Shown one piece after another: positions 22,198-33,943 of a stretch of DNA of 64,000 bases. The stretch is taken from the NCBI GenBank assembly GCA_963966185.1, contig CAWZYM010000197.1, positions 62,001 to 126,000 of the forward strand, given 5' to 3'. How positions within the stretch are numbered: the stretch's first letter is position 1; each line of letters starts with the position of its first letter. Origin of the DNA: Rhabditoides inermis. Its lineage: Eukaryota > Nematoda > Chromadorea > Rhabditida > Rhabditidae. Both the position numbers and the translations under genes were made by a program. The notes below the pieces were generated by a model that saw nothing but the letters and a program-made list of their open reading frames with translations, did not search any database and had not been told where the DNA came from.

Positions 22198-25100
22198 GAA
22201 AAACTATTGTAGTTATTAATACAAAAATCACCTGTCATATTCAGTTACACAAAACACACACGTCATTTCTATAGTCATTCTATCCGATATGTGGACTATG
22301 GCAATGCCCAAGGGAGTTTTTGAATACGTCAATGAGCCCTTTCATATCAAAAATGATCATAGATCATTTCTCCAATAAACGAGCGTTCGTCTCAATCTCT
22401 TTCTTGGTCATTGGTTCCACCCCTCGGCGTCAACCATTCTTGCGAAATTCACCCAGTCTATGTGGTGTGGCAAACCACTCTGATGGGAGACAGAAGGCGT
22501 CACAGCACCAACTACGGAATCAAGAACGAAACCCAACCTCAATGACAGATACCATGTAATAGAGGAGCCCGAGGGTGTTTCTATATTTAAAAAGAACGCT
22601 TACTATTGCCGATCACTGCGGGGTCGTGTGTGAAGAACTGCGAGGGTGGCATGCGCAGGGGCAGATCGCCTGCAAATATTTAAATATCGAGGTTTGCTTA
22701 CAAACCTACGACCACCTTAGGTTATTATGAGTTTTTTGTATGTGTAATGATCATGTACATGTCTGCGATTCCGAATAAACATTTGATTTGCATACGGTAA
22801 ATGAAAGTCGCTCGCCACAGTTTGCTAAACGAGAATCATCCGCATGTAGGCTGTGTGAAAGGGAACGTTTTGTTGATCAGTCGGATACTACCGAACAGTG
22901 AGACGACATACTTGTTCTTACGATAAAAAATGTTGAATTGAGATTGCAGACGTTTTGCGGATTCACCTGTCAGCACTTGTCACATTCACAACAATATGTA
23001 TGGTACTATTGAATTAAACACATTGGGAAAAAGTTTTCTATTTCAACGACTTGCATTACGAAATAATTTCATATTTTTCACAGTGACACTAATTGCCTAT
23101 TATGCGCAAATGATAGGCAATCTCTACTCAAATCAGCAATTTACTTGAGTAATTACAGAAACACGCGAAATCTCATTTCCTTGTGTTTCCCTCAACAACG
23201 ATCATTTTCAAATGTAAAATCTCACGACTTTCGTGCAAATTCGACAATATCACGAATAACGAAATAATTTCATCACTTTCTATTCATGTCTCTTCTCTGA
23301 CGTTCACGTCTCGGCGTCTCGCATCTCTCACCTGAATCACCCCCCACTACGAATAGCGAGTAAATTACCGGTAATACATACGGCGCCAGCCTACAGTTTA
23401 CCCTCCCCCTCTCCCTCTCACCCTCTGCCAGCTGCGGTTGCGAATTGCGACATACATAAGAGGCGTAATCAATGCTTATAAATTACCAGCTAAAAGTGAT
23501 TCAACTCCCGTGTGAATACATACATGCCATTATCACACTAGCACTAGTAGCAGTATACGCATCTAAAGAACCAAGTGTGAATGCTTTAAAACCGTCAGAA
23601 CAGAAAACGCGATACCGGGCGAATTTTGGATTTCACACAGTGTTTAAATATTCTGCAGATAATCCATTTTGTTAGATGTTTATTCGGAATCGGATAATGC
23701 AAACGCGCGCCAACTTCAGTAACCTCCAGTAACTCCAGTGAACATCCCTACCCAGAAATGCGGGAAGAACATGAAACTAATGTAATACAATACCTCCACT
23801 GATTGACCGCTGCATCGCCTGCATACCAGCCATCGCGCCCATCGAATTCACTGCCGCTCCTGAAAAAGGAAATAATCAATAAATCAATCAAAGCTTAATA
23901 AAAGGGAAGAGGTTAGTAAATAACTCAGCTCAAAACTACGCTACAAAAAAGAGTTGATCAGTACCAATCGATACCTGGCGCTTGTTGATTGGGTGACATG
24001 AGCGGGGGCGAGCGCATGTCGACATGGGGCGATGATGAGGGAGGGCGACCGAAGCGACCGCCTGCAATGCGAGACACAGTTGGAGAGAGGAGAGAGGAGA
24101 AGTTCAAGTGTTCAAGTGAACTGCTTCCACATGAGCTACTTCTCGCCAGCTTAAAGGATTTATCCGGACAATGTATTATTCCCTGATCTTCAGGATGGGG
24201 TCGTTTTCGTTTTCTTCAATGAAGACGAGTTTTGGAGTTCTGTTTGCACAGAAAAATTGTTAAAATTACAGACAATTTTTCCACGTTGATACAATTTCCA
24301 AAGAAGATTTCATTGACGAGAACAAAAGTGACCCCAACCTGAAGATCAGGCAAAATTACATTGTCCGGATAAATCCTTTAATGGTTGTTTTGGGACGGAA
24401 CACTATCGAAAATCTGTTTGTTTTTAATATTTGAACAGTTGTTATCGTGTTGTCACAAACAGCTAGAGGTGAGTTTACAATCTGTGTGACTGTCTTTGTT
24501 TCTTGATCACATTTTTTCATCTTCGTTTTTTTCATTGTGTTGTGACTTGCTGCTGACATCCGTGAAAATGCAGAATGTGATTCTAGATAAATAATTTATT
24601 TGATATTTGATATGATTTGAGACACTCCGATTCCGTTAACGACGTGTCGGACAAGGAGGCTTATCCTAACGATATGCAATGAGATTATAATTTTTTATTC
24701 TCTAATACAGAACATAAATTATATTATATCATTATATGATTATATGTATATCAGTCGTGAGACAAACTGTACAAAACTATTTCGAAGAGAGGATAGCGGT
24801 TCGCTGTAAACTAAACCGTAACCCGAATAGTTACATCATCACTAGCCACCATCCACTAAAGCTAATCACAGTCCAGCGCATATGTAATCCCGCTTGAGAC
24901 TCTTTTCTGCAACAACATGACACTATGATTCACTGTCTGAGTTTTGCACGAAGAAAACACAATCATCCGATTGTCTTACATCATAATCTCCGTATCTCAA
25001 CACATATCAAAATCACTGTATTCTTCGAAATATGTTTCACCGTTTTATGCAAAAGCTTGCATGCATTTAATAAACAACCGTAAAAAAAAGAAAATAGAGG

Positions 25101-25246
25101 AAATTTTCAAACCCATTACATGACTTATATATTCCATTTCAAATTTCATTCCCGTTTCTGTACACACCTTATCAAATCACGTTTTTTTTTCATGCATTCA
25201 CTCAACCCATGGGAAATCAAATAAAAATGATAGTGGAAGAGAGAGG

Positions 25247-25289
<43 letters not shown>

Positions 25290-26165
25290 GAGATGCAAAT
25301 GTCAATACATATAACGCAACGTCGCAGAGTATGTTAGCTACCATCATAGTGGGCAGTGCTATTTGCATAACCAAGACAAAGAGTCGACAGTCGATATTGA
25401 TTTTAAAAAAAATACAAAATGCTCACCAGTGGGTGTATAGGGCTGGGGCGTCTGCGGAGTCTGTGGTTGTTGCACAGGCACTCCCGCATTCGGATAACCT
25501 GAAATGTAAAGATAAATCACAGTGAAAACGAAGAAAAATACACTTCTAATAAAATTGAACAGTTCATGTATGTAGATTGTGTAGTACTACGAAAATTATA
25601 AAAACTATAACCAAAAAAAGAAGTAAACCTTCAAGATCTAGCGAGCCGCACTCGTCCCAGTCACTCTCCTCCTCCTCCTCCTCCTCCTCCACTCTCTTCT
25701 CCTCCACTACAACCACATCGTTCTCCCTCCGCTCCGAATACAGCTGCTCCACCGGACTCGCCGTCGCTGCTCCTCCCTCCCTCTCCTCCTCCTCCTCCAC
25801 TGCTCCACTCTGCTCCTGCTCCTCCTCCCTCCAATCCACACTCTTCCACATCATAATAGTCAGCTGGGACGGAGACGGCAGGGCGAGTTCCTCCTCTCCC
25901 TCCTCCTGCTCCTGCTCCTCCTGCTCCTCCTCCACGTCTTCTTCTTCTTCTTCTTCTTCTTCCTCCTCCTCCTCATAATCCTCGTCCTCGCTACATCTCA
26001 CACGGACGTCGAAATTCAGCAGCGGCTCCATACGGTGAGAATGAAGAATGAATACAAAATGAAAGAGAGGAGGGGGGAAAAGCGAGCGAGGGCGAGACTC
26101 GCATACAAATCAGGCACCTCCCCTCGCACCTTTCTGCTCTCGTAGACAGACAGTGAAAGACAGTG

Positions 26166-26203
<38 letters not shown>

Positions 26204-26589
26204 CCCCTCCCGCTTTCTATCGCCGCCTAATGAGTGTCCCACACACACCTTTTCGCTTCTCGCCTAGCCATAGCATTTCACATAATGCATATGCTCACAC
26301 TCACAACATACAATACAGCAGCGGAGCACTCTCGCTAAATATCTCATGTACGCCCACCGTAAACAGTTGATTACACTGCTTCACACTTCCACATATTATA
26401 TGAACAGAGAGGTCGGACAATACACGTTAGCGCAGCTGATTTTCACAGCTTACACATGCAACCTAATTACATATTGGATGAAATATTGGCAACATTTCAA
26501 AAACAAAATACTCACCCGGAGTAACCATCTGTCCGCCCGCGCCTGGCTGCATGTATCCGCGAGGCGGCATTCCTCCCATCTACAATGCA

Positions 26590-26653
<64 letters not shown>

Positions 26654-28499
26654 TCATCCTCTGATCCTCATTACCTCATCCTCCTAATCACCCTCCCCCC
26701 ACATCTAATCCCCTCATCGCACCTGTCAGTACTACATGTACCCACGAATAGGGAAGGGAGAGAGATACGGTGGTAACTACTGGGCAATCCAAGCAACCTA
26801 TCGAGATACAGCGTGAATAAAAACTGTTAGCAAATTTAAAACTGATCTAATATGATATAAAGCTGATAACTAGTAGCCCCATCTCAATATCATCAAAGAG
26901 ACAGGATTATATTACGCCATGCTTCGTTCGAATATGTACACAGTGCGTAATGGGCAAGGAGACTCACCGTAGCCTGAATCGGGATCGTTCTTTCTCAATC
27001 GTACGCTCTCCCACCTCAACTATCGATGTTTGGCAGCGCGAGCTGCGCAATATATTAAAGGCACAGTGGTGACTTATCCCCCCTCTCTTCTCCCATCCAT
27101 CCCCTCCCTCACAGCCCACAGTTCAAAAGAGATATTGCTCGGATTGCACAGTAGATTGCACCATCGAACCCTCGACTCGACCCTCGCACCCCTGAGACGA
27201 CCATCGAGCCATCTACCAGAGTCACAACTTCCATCCCCCTGCCCCTGTCCCCCTCTCTCTCTCCCTCTCCTCCCTCCCCTCCCCCCACCTGTCTCTGCTG
27301 GTACTGTGGGGGATATCCCCCTGCTCCCGCCCCTCCGCCCGGTGGCTGTGCGTAGCCCTGTGGGTACTGCGGAGGGTAGCCCGCGCGCGCCATTCCTGCA
27401 ACGCAAACACTTAAGTAGCGGCCAGTCTCTTCGAAACTCCCTTCGACACCGTCTTCGACACCGTCTTCGAAACACGACCAAACAGCGTGTTTCGGAGGCG
27501 TTTCGCGTTTTGAAGGAGCTGTTTTGAAGAGACTGACCACACCACAATCAATTACTCACAATCAATCGGCATATTCGGCATCGCTATTCATCATGCTAAA
27601 TGAATCTCACAACACTGTTTCATGATATCTAGAAATGCGTTCCATTCCCTTCCCCCACTACCCCTTGACAAGGGTACAGTTTGCAGTTGCAGGACAGGTC
27701 AGATTACTCACCGTAGAAACATTCGAATGATCCCGAGCTTGCTACTATATTGACAGCCCAGTTGTGTCAAAAGGGCGTGTTTCTCTTCATTTGCGTGTAG
27801 TGTTTTTTTAACAAATTCCTCCCCTCACCCTGCTGTATCATCTGCCCTCCCGCTCCGGGTGCTCCGGACACGGCTCCGGCCCCTCCTCCGCCCGCCATCT
27901 GCATACGCGCCTGCGCGCCTGAAAAAAGGAGACATCAGACATTGCATTGGAGTTCGGGTGCCGGAACAGTGTGGTCTTTGTAGAATGTGCATGATTTCGT
28001 CCACCATAACTACTTCGCGAAACAAAAAAAAATTCGGATCAAATGATCAGGTTGCAACCTGCAAAGTCACTCGCGCAAAACGTGACAATCCTATTACGAC
28101 AACGGTGTCCTGTCTTCCTCTTTATACCGAATGATAGGGCGATGACAGATTATGTATTAAAAAACGCTCTATGAAAAGGTATTCTCTGAGAATCTTTCAG
28201 GTTTCAGGAGAATTTTCACAGAATTTTTTGCCAGCAAAAGTTGAGTATGAACTATACACCATACTTGTTTATACTTTACCAATTGTACCCACCCTGTGGA
28301 TACTGTGGTGCGCCTGCGGCCTGCTGTGGGGGCATCCCCCCACCCTGCATACCCGGCTGCATGGCACCGGGTGGGTAGCCAGCGCCTGAAACACAACAAC
28401 ACTATATAACAATACATCAACTCAGCCTCCTCCACCTCCTCACTCGAAGACAAAGAGAAATCAACGTCATTGTTGGTGATCAAGAAATTGTGAAATGGA

Positions 28500-28537
<38 letters not shown>

Positions 28538-31500
28538 AGAGAGAGAGAGAAAAAGTGAGAGCACTGACCCTGCGGATACACCGGGCCTGCTCTCTGCATT
28601 GCTTGCTGCGGCATCGGGCGCTGCTGCGGTTGCATGCCCATGCCTGAAACGAACACATAAACAAACAAACAACAACAACAACAAAGACAACAACAACAAC
28701 ACGTGACCTGCCAAAGGTTCAAAGGTGAAGAAAACAACAATATAAGATACAGGTGAAAGCAATCAATATCAATCAATAACCGACCGGGCTGCATGTGCAT
28801 CTGCCCCGGCATGCCTGTCTGCTGGTGTGCCATCTGCTGCGCAGCCATCGCAGCCCTCTGCTGCTGCTGCTGGTACTGCTGCTGCTGCTGCATCTGCAAC
28901 TAAACGCGTGCTACTCGCTACAAACATTCTCATCTTTCTCTCATCTTTCTCTTAGTACTTTTCAATTCCACTACTTATTCCCTTTTGTATTAAACGAAAG
29001 AAAGAGAGAGATAGACAGACAGACAAACAGAGAACTGAGAACCCCCCCCTGACCTGCCACTGCTGCTGCTGGGGACTGACTCCCGGCGGCGGGTGTTGCT
29101 GTCCCTGTGGCTGTCCGGGCGGGTAGCCGTAGCCAGGCGGTTGCTGCTGCTGCATCATCTACAAACACGCATCCTATTCCCGATTCTCGCGTTTATCCAA
29201 TAAGTCGCTTGCTGTGGGGTAGATCAGAGCGAAACGGAACCAGCCCGCCGCAATTGTTTTACAAGCGGTCAAGAGGGTTAGACGACTAGAGCACCGTATT
29301 CCCAATTTTCGGTTGCAATTGCAAGCGATGCATATCGACAACTATCACTCTGAGCCAGTTCAGGCTACAACACCTCCACTCAAACGACATCGATATTTCG
29401 TAATCACGCCATTGCCCAACAAAGCTCTTCTCCTCTTGCCCCGCTGAAGGAGGAACAAATTGAATGAGAGGACAGTTTGTTGCAGTGTCCAAGATAGCCA
29501 CAACCCACCTGCGCCTGGCCTCCCCCTCCACCCGCCGGCATCATACCCATGCCCATCCTCTGCTGCTGCTGATGGTACATCTGCTGCCCGCCTGCAACAC
29601 GTATTGTATCATATACATAAACTATCTAACAACAACAACAACACTAACAACAACCCATCACGCACCCGGGCTCGCCGGCGGAATGCCCTGCTGCCCCTGC
29701 TGTCCCTGTGGGTATTGCTGCACCTGCATTGCCTGTTGCTCGTAGCCCATGTGTCCTCCCTGACCGTGTGGCTGCTGCTGCTGTGCCATCGGACTGCTCA
29801 TCGGCGACGCGCCTGCTGTTTACAATGTTTACACAGTTTACAGTTTACACGAAGTTCACGCAGTTTACGCTTGCAGTTGTTAGATATGTGATGTCGTCCC
29901 CAAAGTAATTCCAAGGCGCTGTAAGGCAAATAGGCAAGTGATTTGAATGAAACAATCATTACAAATAGAAAGTATCGTAATTGTGCAATAGGACTGCTCG
30001 GAGACGCGCCTGCAGCGATATTAAGTCAGGTAAACAGGTAAACACATACGGTGAGTGGTGAGTCTCTTCGAAACTTAAACTATATCTTCACTTTTCACAG
30101 CTGATTTTGAAATACCTACTGGAAAAGCCTGTTCTTTTTCAAAGCAGCCTTCGCCATCAACACTGTTTGGTCGTGTATAGGTATAGGCGTTTCGAAGAGA
30201 CATACCGCAACTTGATCGGGAGTATTGTTAAAAAAAAACTTCACGTAAAGCGTTTCAATACATGATTGATCAACAATGCTTCAACGGCAGCTTCAAACAG
30301 TCTGCACTCATTCACCGTCACCGATCACGCGCGCCGCTCACACACAGTGCATGAGATAACACCCCTACTCCCTACTCTCACTCACAAAGTGGAGTAGCAT
30401 CACGTATGGAACGGGTCACTCTCACATGTACAATACCCAGTCAAGATACAGTACTCCCACAAGGCATAATGACACAATGCGCCTCAATATCCCCTCTGAC
30501 CGCTTTCTCTCACATGTACAGTACCCACGCAACCTACAGTACCCCTTGCACACCCACCAGGCATCATGTGTTGTGGTGTCATGTGTCCTCCTCCCCCTGC
30601 ATGCATCATCTGATGTGTGGGCGTCATCTGCTGGCTTCCGGGCGCCATTTGGGAGGCGGGCGCGTGCACCGACCCCGGAGTCGAGCAGTCCATCCCGGGA
30701 GTGCCGGCTGAAAAAAAAACAGAATCAGAAATATTTCCAGTATGAGTTCGTTGATTGATGAGATCGCTTGTGTGTCCGCAATTGCAACAAATCAACGTTC
30801 TATGATACAGTCCGTCTCCGCCCCCGGAGTGCAGGCTGAAGCAACGGAATTAGAAATATTTCGAGTGCAGTCTTCCAGCCACAATCTGTCTATTTTCTAT
30901 AATGCAGTTCATATGTCTTTTCCGTGGGTGCCGGCTGAAACAATACAAATGTTTCAAGTTTATGTCCCATGGAAGTATGAGTTCGCTTTTGAATTTGGTC
31001 CGCAATTGTAACAAATCAACGTTCTATATTAAAGTTCATCCCCGGTGTGCCGGCTAAATGCTGAAACAACAAGTTTCAGGTTTCAGTCGCACTTACAGGC
31101 TCTTTCTTCCACTCTCATACGATGCGGTTGCGAAAAGGCACTTTCTGTGGATCAGTGGATCTTTCTGCGTAAAGTGCGCAGTTGTTCTTTTTCCATTGAA
31201 TACACATAAGACATAAATGAGCACGCACTCGAGTTTCCCCTGGCGAGCGGGCTCTCCGAGGTGAGGGGCGTGCGGCGGTGCGCGGTGGGAGAAGAGTTCT
31301 GCGGGGAGGAGCCCGTCCACTGAAAGGAGGGGAAGATTAGGAGAGAGAAGGGAAGAGGGAGGGTGAGAGAGAGAAGAGAGAGGGAAGAGAGAGAGGCAGA
31401 GAGAGAGAGAGAGAGAGGGGGGGAGGGAGGTACAGAGAGACGGAGGAAGGGAGAGAGGGAGAGAGACAGAACTACAGACATTAATTATCAACTGATCATT

Positions 31501-31904
31501 AGCAATTCGTACAATCAAAAAATCAATAAATCGATAAACTAACCTGAAAGTGCTGCTGGTGGGGTTTCATGTGCTGGTCGATGGCCATGTCGCGCAGGCG
31601 GGACGGGTCGAGGGGCACCAGCGGGGAGGTGGCGTCGTCCTGAAGGCTCTCTCCCTTTCTCTCTCTCTCTCTCTCCCTCTCTCTCTATCTCTGCATCATC
31701 TTCCATCTCCTTTATCATTTTTTGTTGCCTTGTCTCCTCTCCATCTCCCTATTTCCCCTCCTCTTTTGGCTTTGTTGTGTGCTTGGCAATTCACATCGAT
31801 AACCGAATCGTTTTTGAATTCCCTTTCATTTCCATACCCACCCTCTCCATCTTCATATCGTCCATGGTGGAGCTCTCGCCCCCGCCTCGCTGAGAGCCGT
31901 CCAT
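15262..31904 (-). CDS. PAXIP1: PAXIP1/PTIP homologue: Gln/Pro/Gly-rich N-half plus four BRCT repeats, 34 exons
   Basis: Nuclear adaptor of DNA-damage signalling and of MLL3/4-type H3K4 methyltransferase complexes. Exons (-): 31904-31842, 31639-31544, 31319-31229, 30707-30558, 29812-29666, 29591-29509, 29158-29054, 28893-28785, 28643-28569, 28385-28293, 27918-27829, 27395-27289, 26579-26516, 25498-25427, 24061-23975, 23859-23794, 22669-22603, 22092-22022, 21834-21760, 21639-21577, 21418-21347, 21235-21170, 21040-20919, 20701-20581, 18194-18116, 17806-17698, 17506-17293, 16995-16900, 16664-16592, 16434-16334, 16008-15901, 15661-15565, 15476-15262. A short exon may be missed. About 1081 residues (human 1069). 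BRCT signatures in order: GCVVQV...[27 protein letters not shown]...[20 protein letters not shown]...CTHLVVATG...[21 protein letters not shown]...[13 protein letters not shown]. Residues 1-450 are Q/P/G/M-rich with YPQG repeats. No N-terminal BRCT pair is found. One base too many in exon 22669-22603 breaks the frame. Confidence 0.85.
16836..16892. repeat. (CAA)n microsatellite
   Basis: About 17 CAA/ACA units with CAG interruptions in a PAXIP1 intron, a few bases beyond the donor at 16899. Confidence 0.9.
18560..19210. mobile_element. Second inverted-repeat element nested in the first
   Basis: Termini GGGCCTCCGGCAGACTTTTT and AAAAAGTCTGCCCGGGGCCT, followed inward by repeated TTCGCG/CGCGAAA words. 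No coding capacity. It sits at the fold centre of the 18318-20503 element. Confidence 0.75.
19377..19754. mobile_element. Perfect 119-bp palindromic arms with a 140-bp loop
   Basis: By eye 19377-19495 and 19636-19754 are exact reverse complements over 119 positions, around a unique 140-base spacer. This perfection implies recent insertion or arm homogenisation. It lies in the right arm of the outer element. Confidence 0.85.
22103..22194. repeat. (AT)n microsatellite
   Basis: About 45 uninterrupted AT units, beginning 10 bases upstream (on the coding strand) of a PAXIP1 exon acceptor. Confidence 0.95.
22413..22545 (+). mobile_element. tRNA-derived SINE, 5'-truncated copy
   Basis: Matches the body of the 7600-7786 element: GTCAACCATTCTTGC, TGTGGTGTGGCAA, AGAAGGCGTCACA in the same order and spacing. 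The tRNA-like head is missing apart from a GTTCCACCCC remnant. It lies in a PAXIP1 intron, antisense to the gene. Confidence 0.7.
24151..24381. mobile_element. TTAA-flanked MITE
   Basis: TTAAAGGATTTATCCGGACA at 24151 and its reverse complement TGTCCGGATAAATCCTTTAA ending at 24381. Inverted homology continues through CTGATCTTCAGG / CCTGAAGATCAGG. TTAA occurs at both ends, as for piggyBac-type insertion. It is within a PAXIP1 intron. Confidence 0.85.
25629..26031 (-). CDS. Possible alternative acidic first exon of PAXIP1
   Basis: An ATG at 26031 opens 134 codons, strongly Glu-rich with interspersed complex sequence ([28 protein letters not shown]), up to a GT donor at 25628-25627. Its end phase (1) joins exactly to the exon at 25498. 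No in-phase acceptor is seen upstream, so it fits an internal promoter giving a shorter PTIP without the Q/P/G-rich part. Alternatively it is only a chance frame through a CTC triplet repeat. Confidence 0.35.
26590..26651. repeat. CT microsatellite in PAXIP1 intron
   Basis: About 30 CT units just upstream (coding strand) of the exon at 26579-26516. Confidence 0.95.
27415..27543. mobile_element. MITE of the GGTCAGTCTCTTC family, copy 2
   Basis: Termini GCGGCCAGTCTCTTCGAAAC and TTTTGAAGAGACTGACCAC; internal ACACCGTCTTCGA is doubled. It starts 20 bases from the acceptor of the PAXIP1 exon at 27395. Confidence 0.8.
29204..29360. repeat. Dispersed repeat B, diverged copy
   Basis: Shares GTGGGGTAGATCAGAG, GCACCGTATT, GCAAGCGA and AACTATC in order with the copies at 40571-40727 and 49702-49858. 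Confidence 0.55.
30049..30208. mobile_element. MITE of the GGTCAGTCTCTTC family, copy 3 (diverged)
   Basis: Ends GTGAGTCTCTTCGAAAC and GTTTCGAAGAGACATACC form an imperfect terminal inverted repeat in a PAXIP1 intron. Confidence 0.65.
30710..31065. repeat. Tandem degenerate repeat built from a PAXIP1 exon edge
   Basis: Three further copies of the GTGCCGGCTGAAA-type acceptor edge of the exon ending at 30707 occur at about 30827-30840, 30938-30948 and 31046-31061. They are accompanied by repeated flanks (CGCAATTG-AACAAATCAACG, AGTATGAGTTCG, AGAAATATTTC). Units are about 110 bp. Confidence 0.75.
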
Positions 31905-32322
31905 CTACAATCAATACATCAATCAATCCATCTACACTCAAGACAAACATTCTTCTAGACATTTCTCGCACATTCATATCACTCTAACCACATTCATAAA
32001 TCATGCAGGTCTATAAAGAATAAAGATCATAAAATACGCGATTCTAGATGTATAATTTAATTAATTCGATACAGATATCGCGTCGGACTCGAACCGATTT
32101 CGCTCTCTCCAACCAACAACGACAATGTATGGTAAACACATTTATAGCAGAACCGTCTCTATATCAATTTTTCAACATGACAAAACATATTCAACAGACA
32201 ACAACGTTCACACCGGAGATCCACGCGCTACCCGAGACAGCGACACGAATGCAGCACCTGGAAAAACGCCCAAATCAACGAATCAATACTTCTGATCAAT
32301 CAATCGATAGTCCACACCCACC

Positions 32323-33943
32323 CTAGATGCTCTTCAGCTTGTCGTCGATCTCTCCGAAAAGTCCCTTGAGCTCCCTGAATTGCTCGCCACTCAGACTGAT
32401 GCCCTTCTTGCCCGGCTTCAGAGTGCCCGAACCCTGAGAAAGAAGAAAAGTAAATCAAATCAAATACTTTATTCGGTATCGTTATTCATGATATGTTAAG
32501 AACACATCCATCGCTCTGGTCTCATGGGTAGCGCAAGTTTTGCGCAACCTTGGCTTGGACACTCAAAATTTCTAATTGCGCTTCGAAAGCGAAAGCAGAT
32601 GTGCTCATTCTGAAAGATATACGTTTCGGAAGCATATCACAACGCTTATATTACATTTCATCTTCAATGAAACCCGATTCATGAAACACTTGAAACAAAA
32701 CAGCAAAAGCCAAGCACAACATTGATATGCACTTTGCTCTTTTCAAAAGAATCCGCAATGTTTGTCTCTGCTATGTAGAAACGGAACTTCACTCACATCT
32801 GACATCAGTTCGAAAAAAAACAGAACTCGCGACAAATGTTCCCGTCAAGCAGTATTATACTAACAACTCATGTCGGAAATCGGAATCAAGGATCAATCTG
32901 ATTAAAAAAAACAATTCACCTACCTTGTCCATGTAGTACTCTCTTATGTCGACGAGGGCGTGGCCTTTGAACGAGCGCACTGTCACGTAGCGCATCTTGC
33001 CCAACTCGAACATCTACAACCAGCGAAGGAGTCAACAATTGTGTTTGTGTAGGAAGGAGAAAAAGAGAAGAAAAGGGAAAATGAGCTACAACATGAAAGG
33101 TAGGAAGGAAGAAGAACAACAGGAGAATGAGAAGGAGCTACAACAGGGCGAGGAGTAGCTCACGCGCACGCCTCTGCCAGACGTCAAGCTAGCAATGACA
33201 TAAGCTACTTCCATTAGCAGTTGCCGATGGAATGAGAATTCAGAATTGAGACAAATTGACAAAACAACACCAACAACACCATGAAGAGTGAAGAGTGACT
33301 AACCTCTTCCCCGTCGGCGTTGGTCATGCGCTTGCCGCTCACCGTCGCCTTGCTCCCCTTCGACTCCTCCACCTACAAGGATAAGGTAGACAAACAAACT
33401 GCACCGAAAACTGCAATTCCTAGTTCACGTATCTCGGCGAAAATCTAGCTCCAAACTGAGAGTCGGTTTGCAAATTTGGAAAATGGTGCATGAACAAGGG
33501 AAAAAAACGACAACGAACGTTATGCAAACACCACAGTTCACTGTTTTACTTCATATGAACAGGAGGTGTTACAAGCATACATCCCACTATGCCACAGTCG
33601 GTTACGTGAAGTGAAACAAGCAACAGCACACACTGACCTTGGTCTTCTTGGGGGCGGGCGCGTCGCGGTCCTCTATGGAGGTGTCCGACGAGTCGGACGA
33701 GCGACGCGCGCGCTTCTTTTCCTGCTTCTCCTGAAACTCTCTCTCTCTTTCTCTCTCTTCTCCTTGACAATAGCATACTGGTGATATCGATAAAATGATC
33801 ATAATGTGATCATACGTGTATATGTTATTATGTGAACTATCATACGAACATAATACATAGTTGTTGTATCGTACCTTCTTGCTCTTCTTCTCCTTCTTCA
33901 CCTTCTTCTTCTCCGCCTCGGAATCGGAATCAGATAGCGACAT
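32323..33943 (-). CDS. SUB1: SUB1/PC4 transcriptional coactivator
   Basis: Nuclear single-stranded-DNA-binding coactivator of RNA polymerase II. Exons (-): 33943-33875, 33730-33638, 33372-33304, 33013-32924, 32433-32323, all in phase; 143 residues. The N-terminus is the Ser/acid plus Lys-rich region usual in PC4 ([20 protein letters not shown]). The C-terminal PC4 fold is complete: [50 protein letters not shown], ending DDKLKSI. The start is fixed by the conserved-style MSxSDSxSE beginning. The gene is downstream of a 1.6-kb region shared with the divergent TLC gene; PAXIP1 starts about 420 bases beyond its stop on the same strand, so co-transcription is possible but not shown. Confidence 0.93.

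Noticed and set aside
31097..31113. 17-nt extra PAXIP1 exon before GTAAGT
   Set aside because: The exons at 31229 and 30707 join in phase directly; including it breaks the frame.
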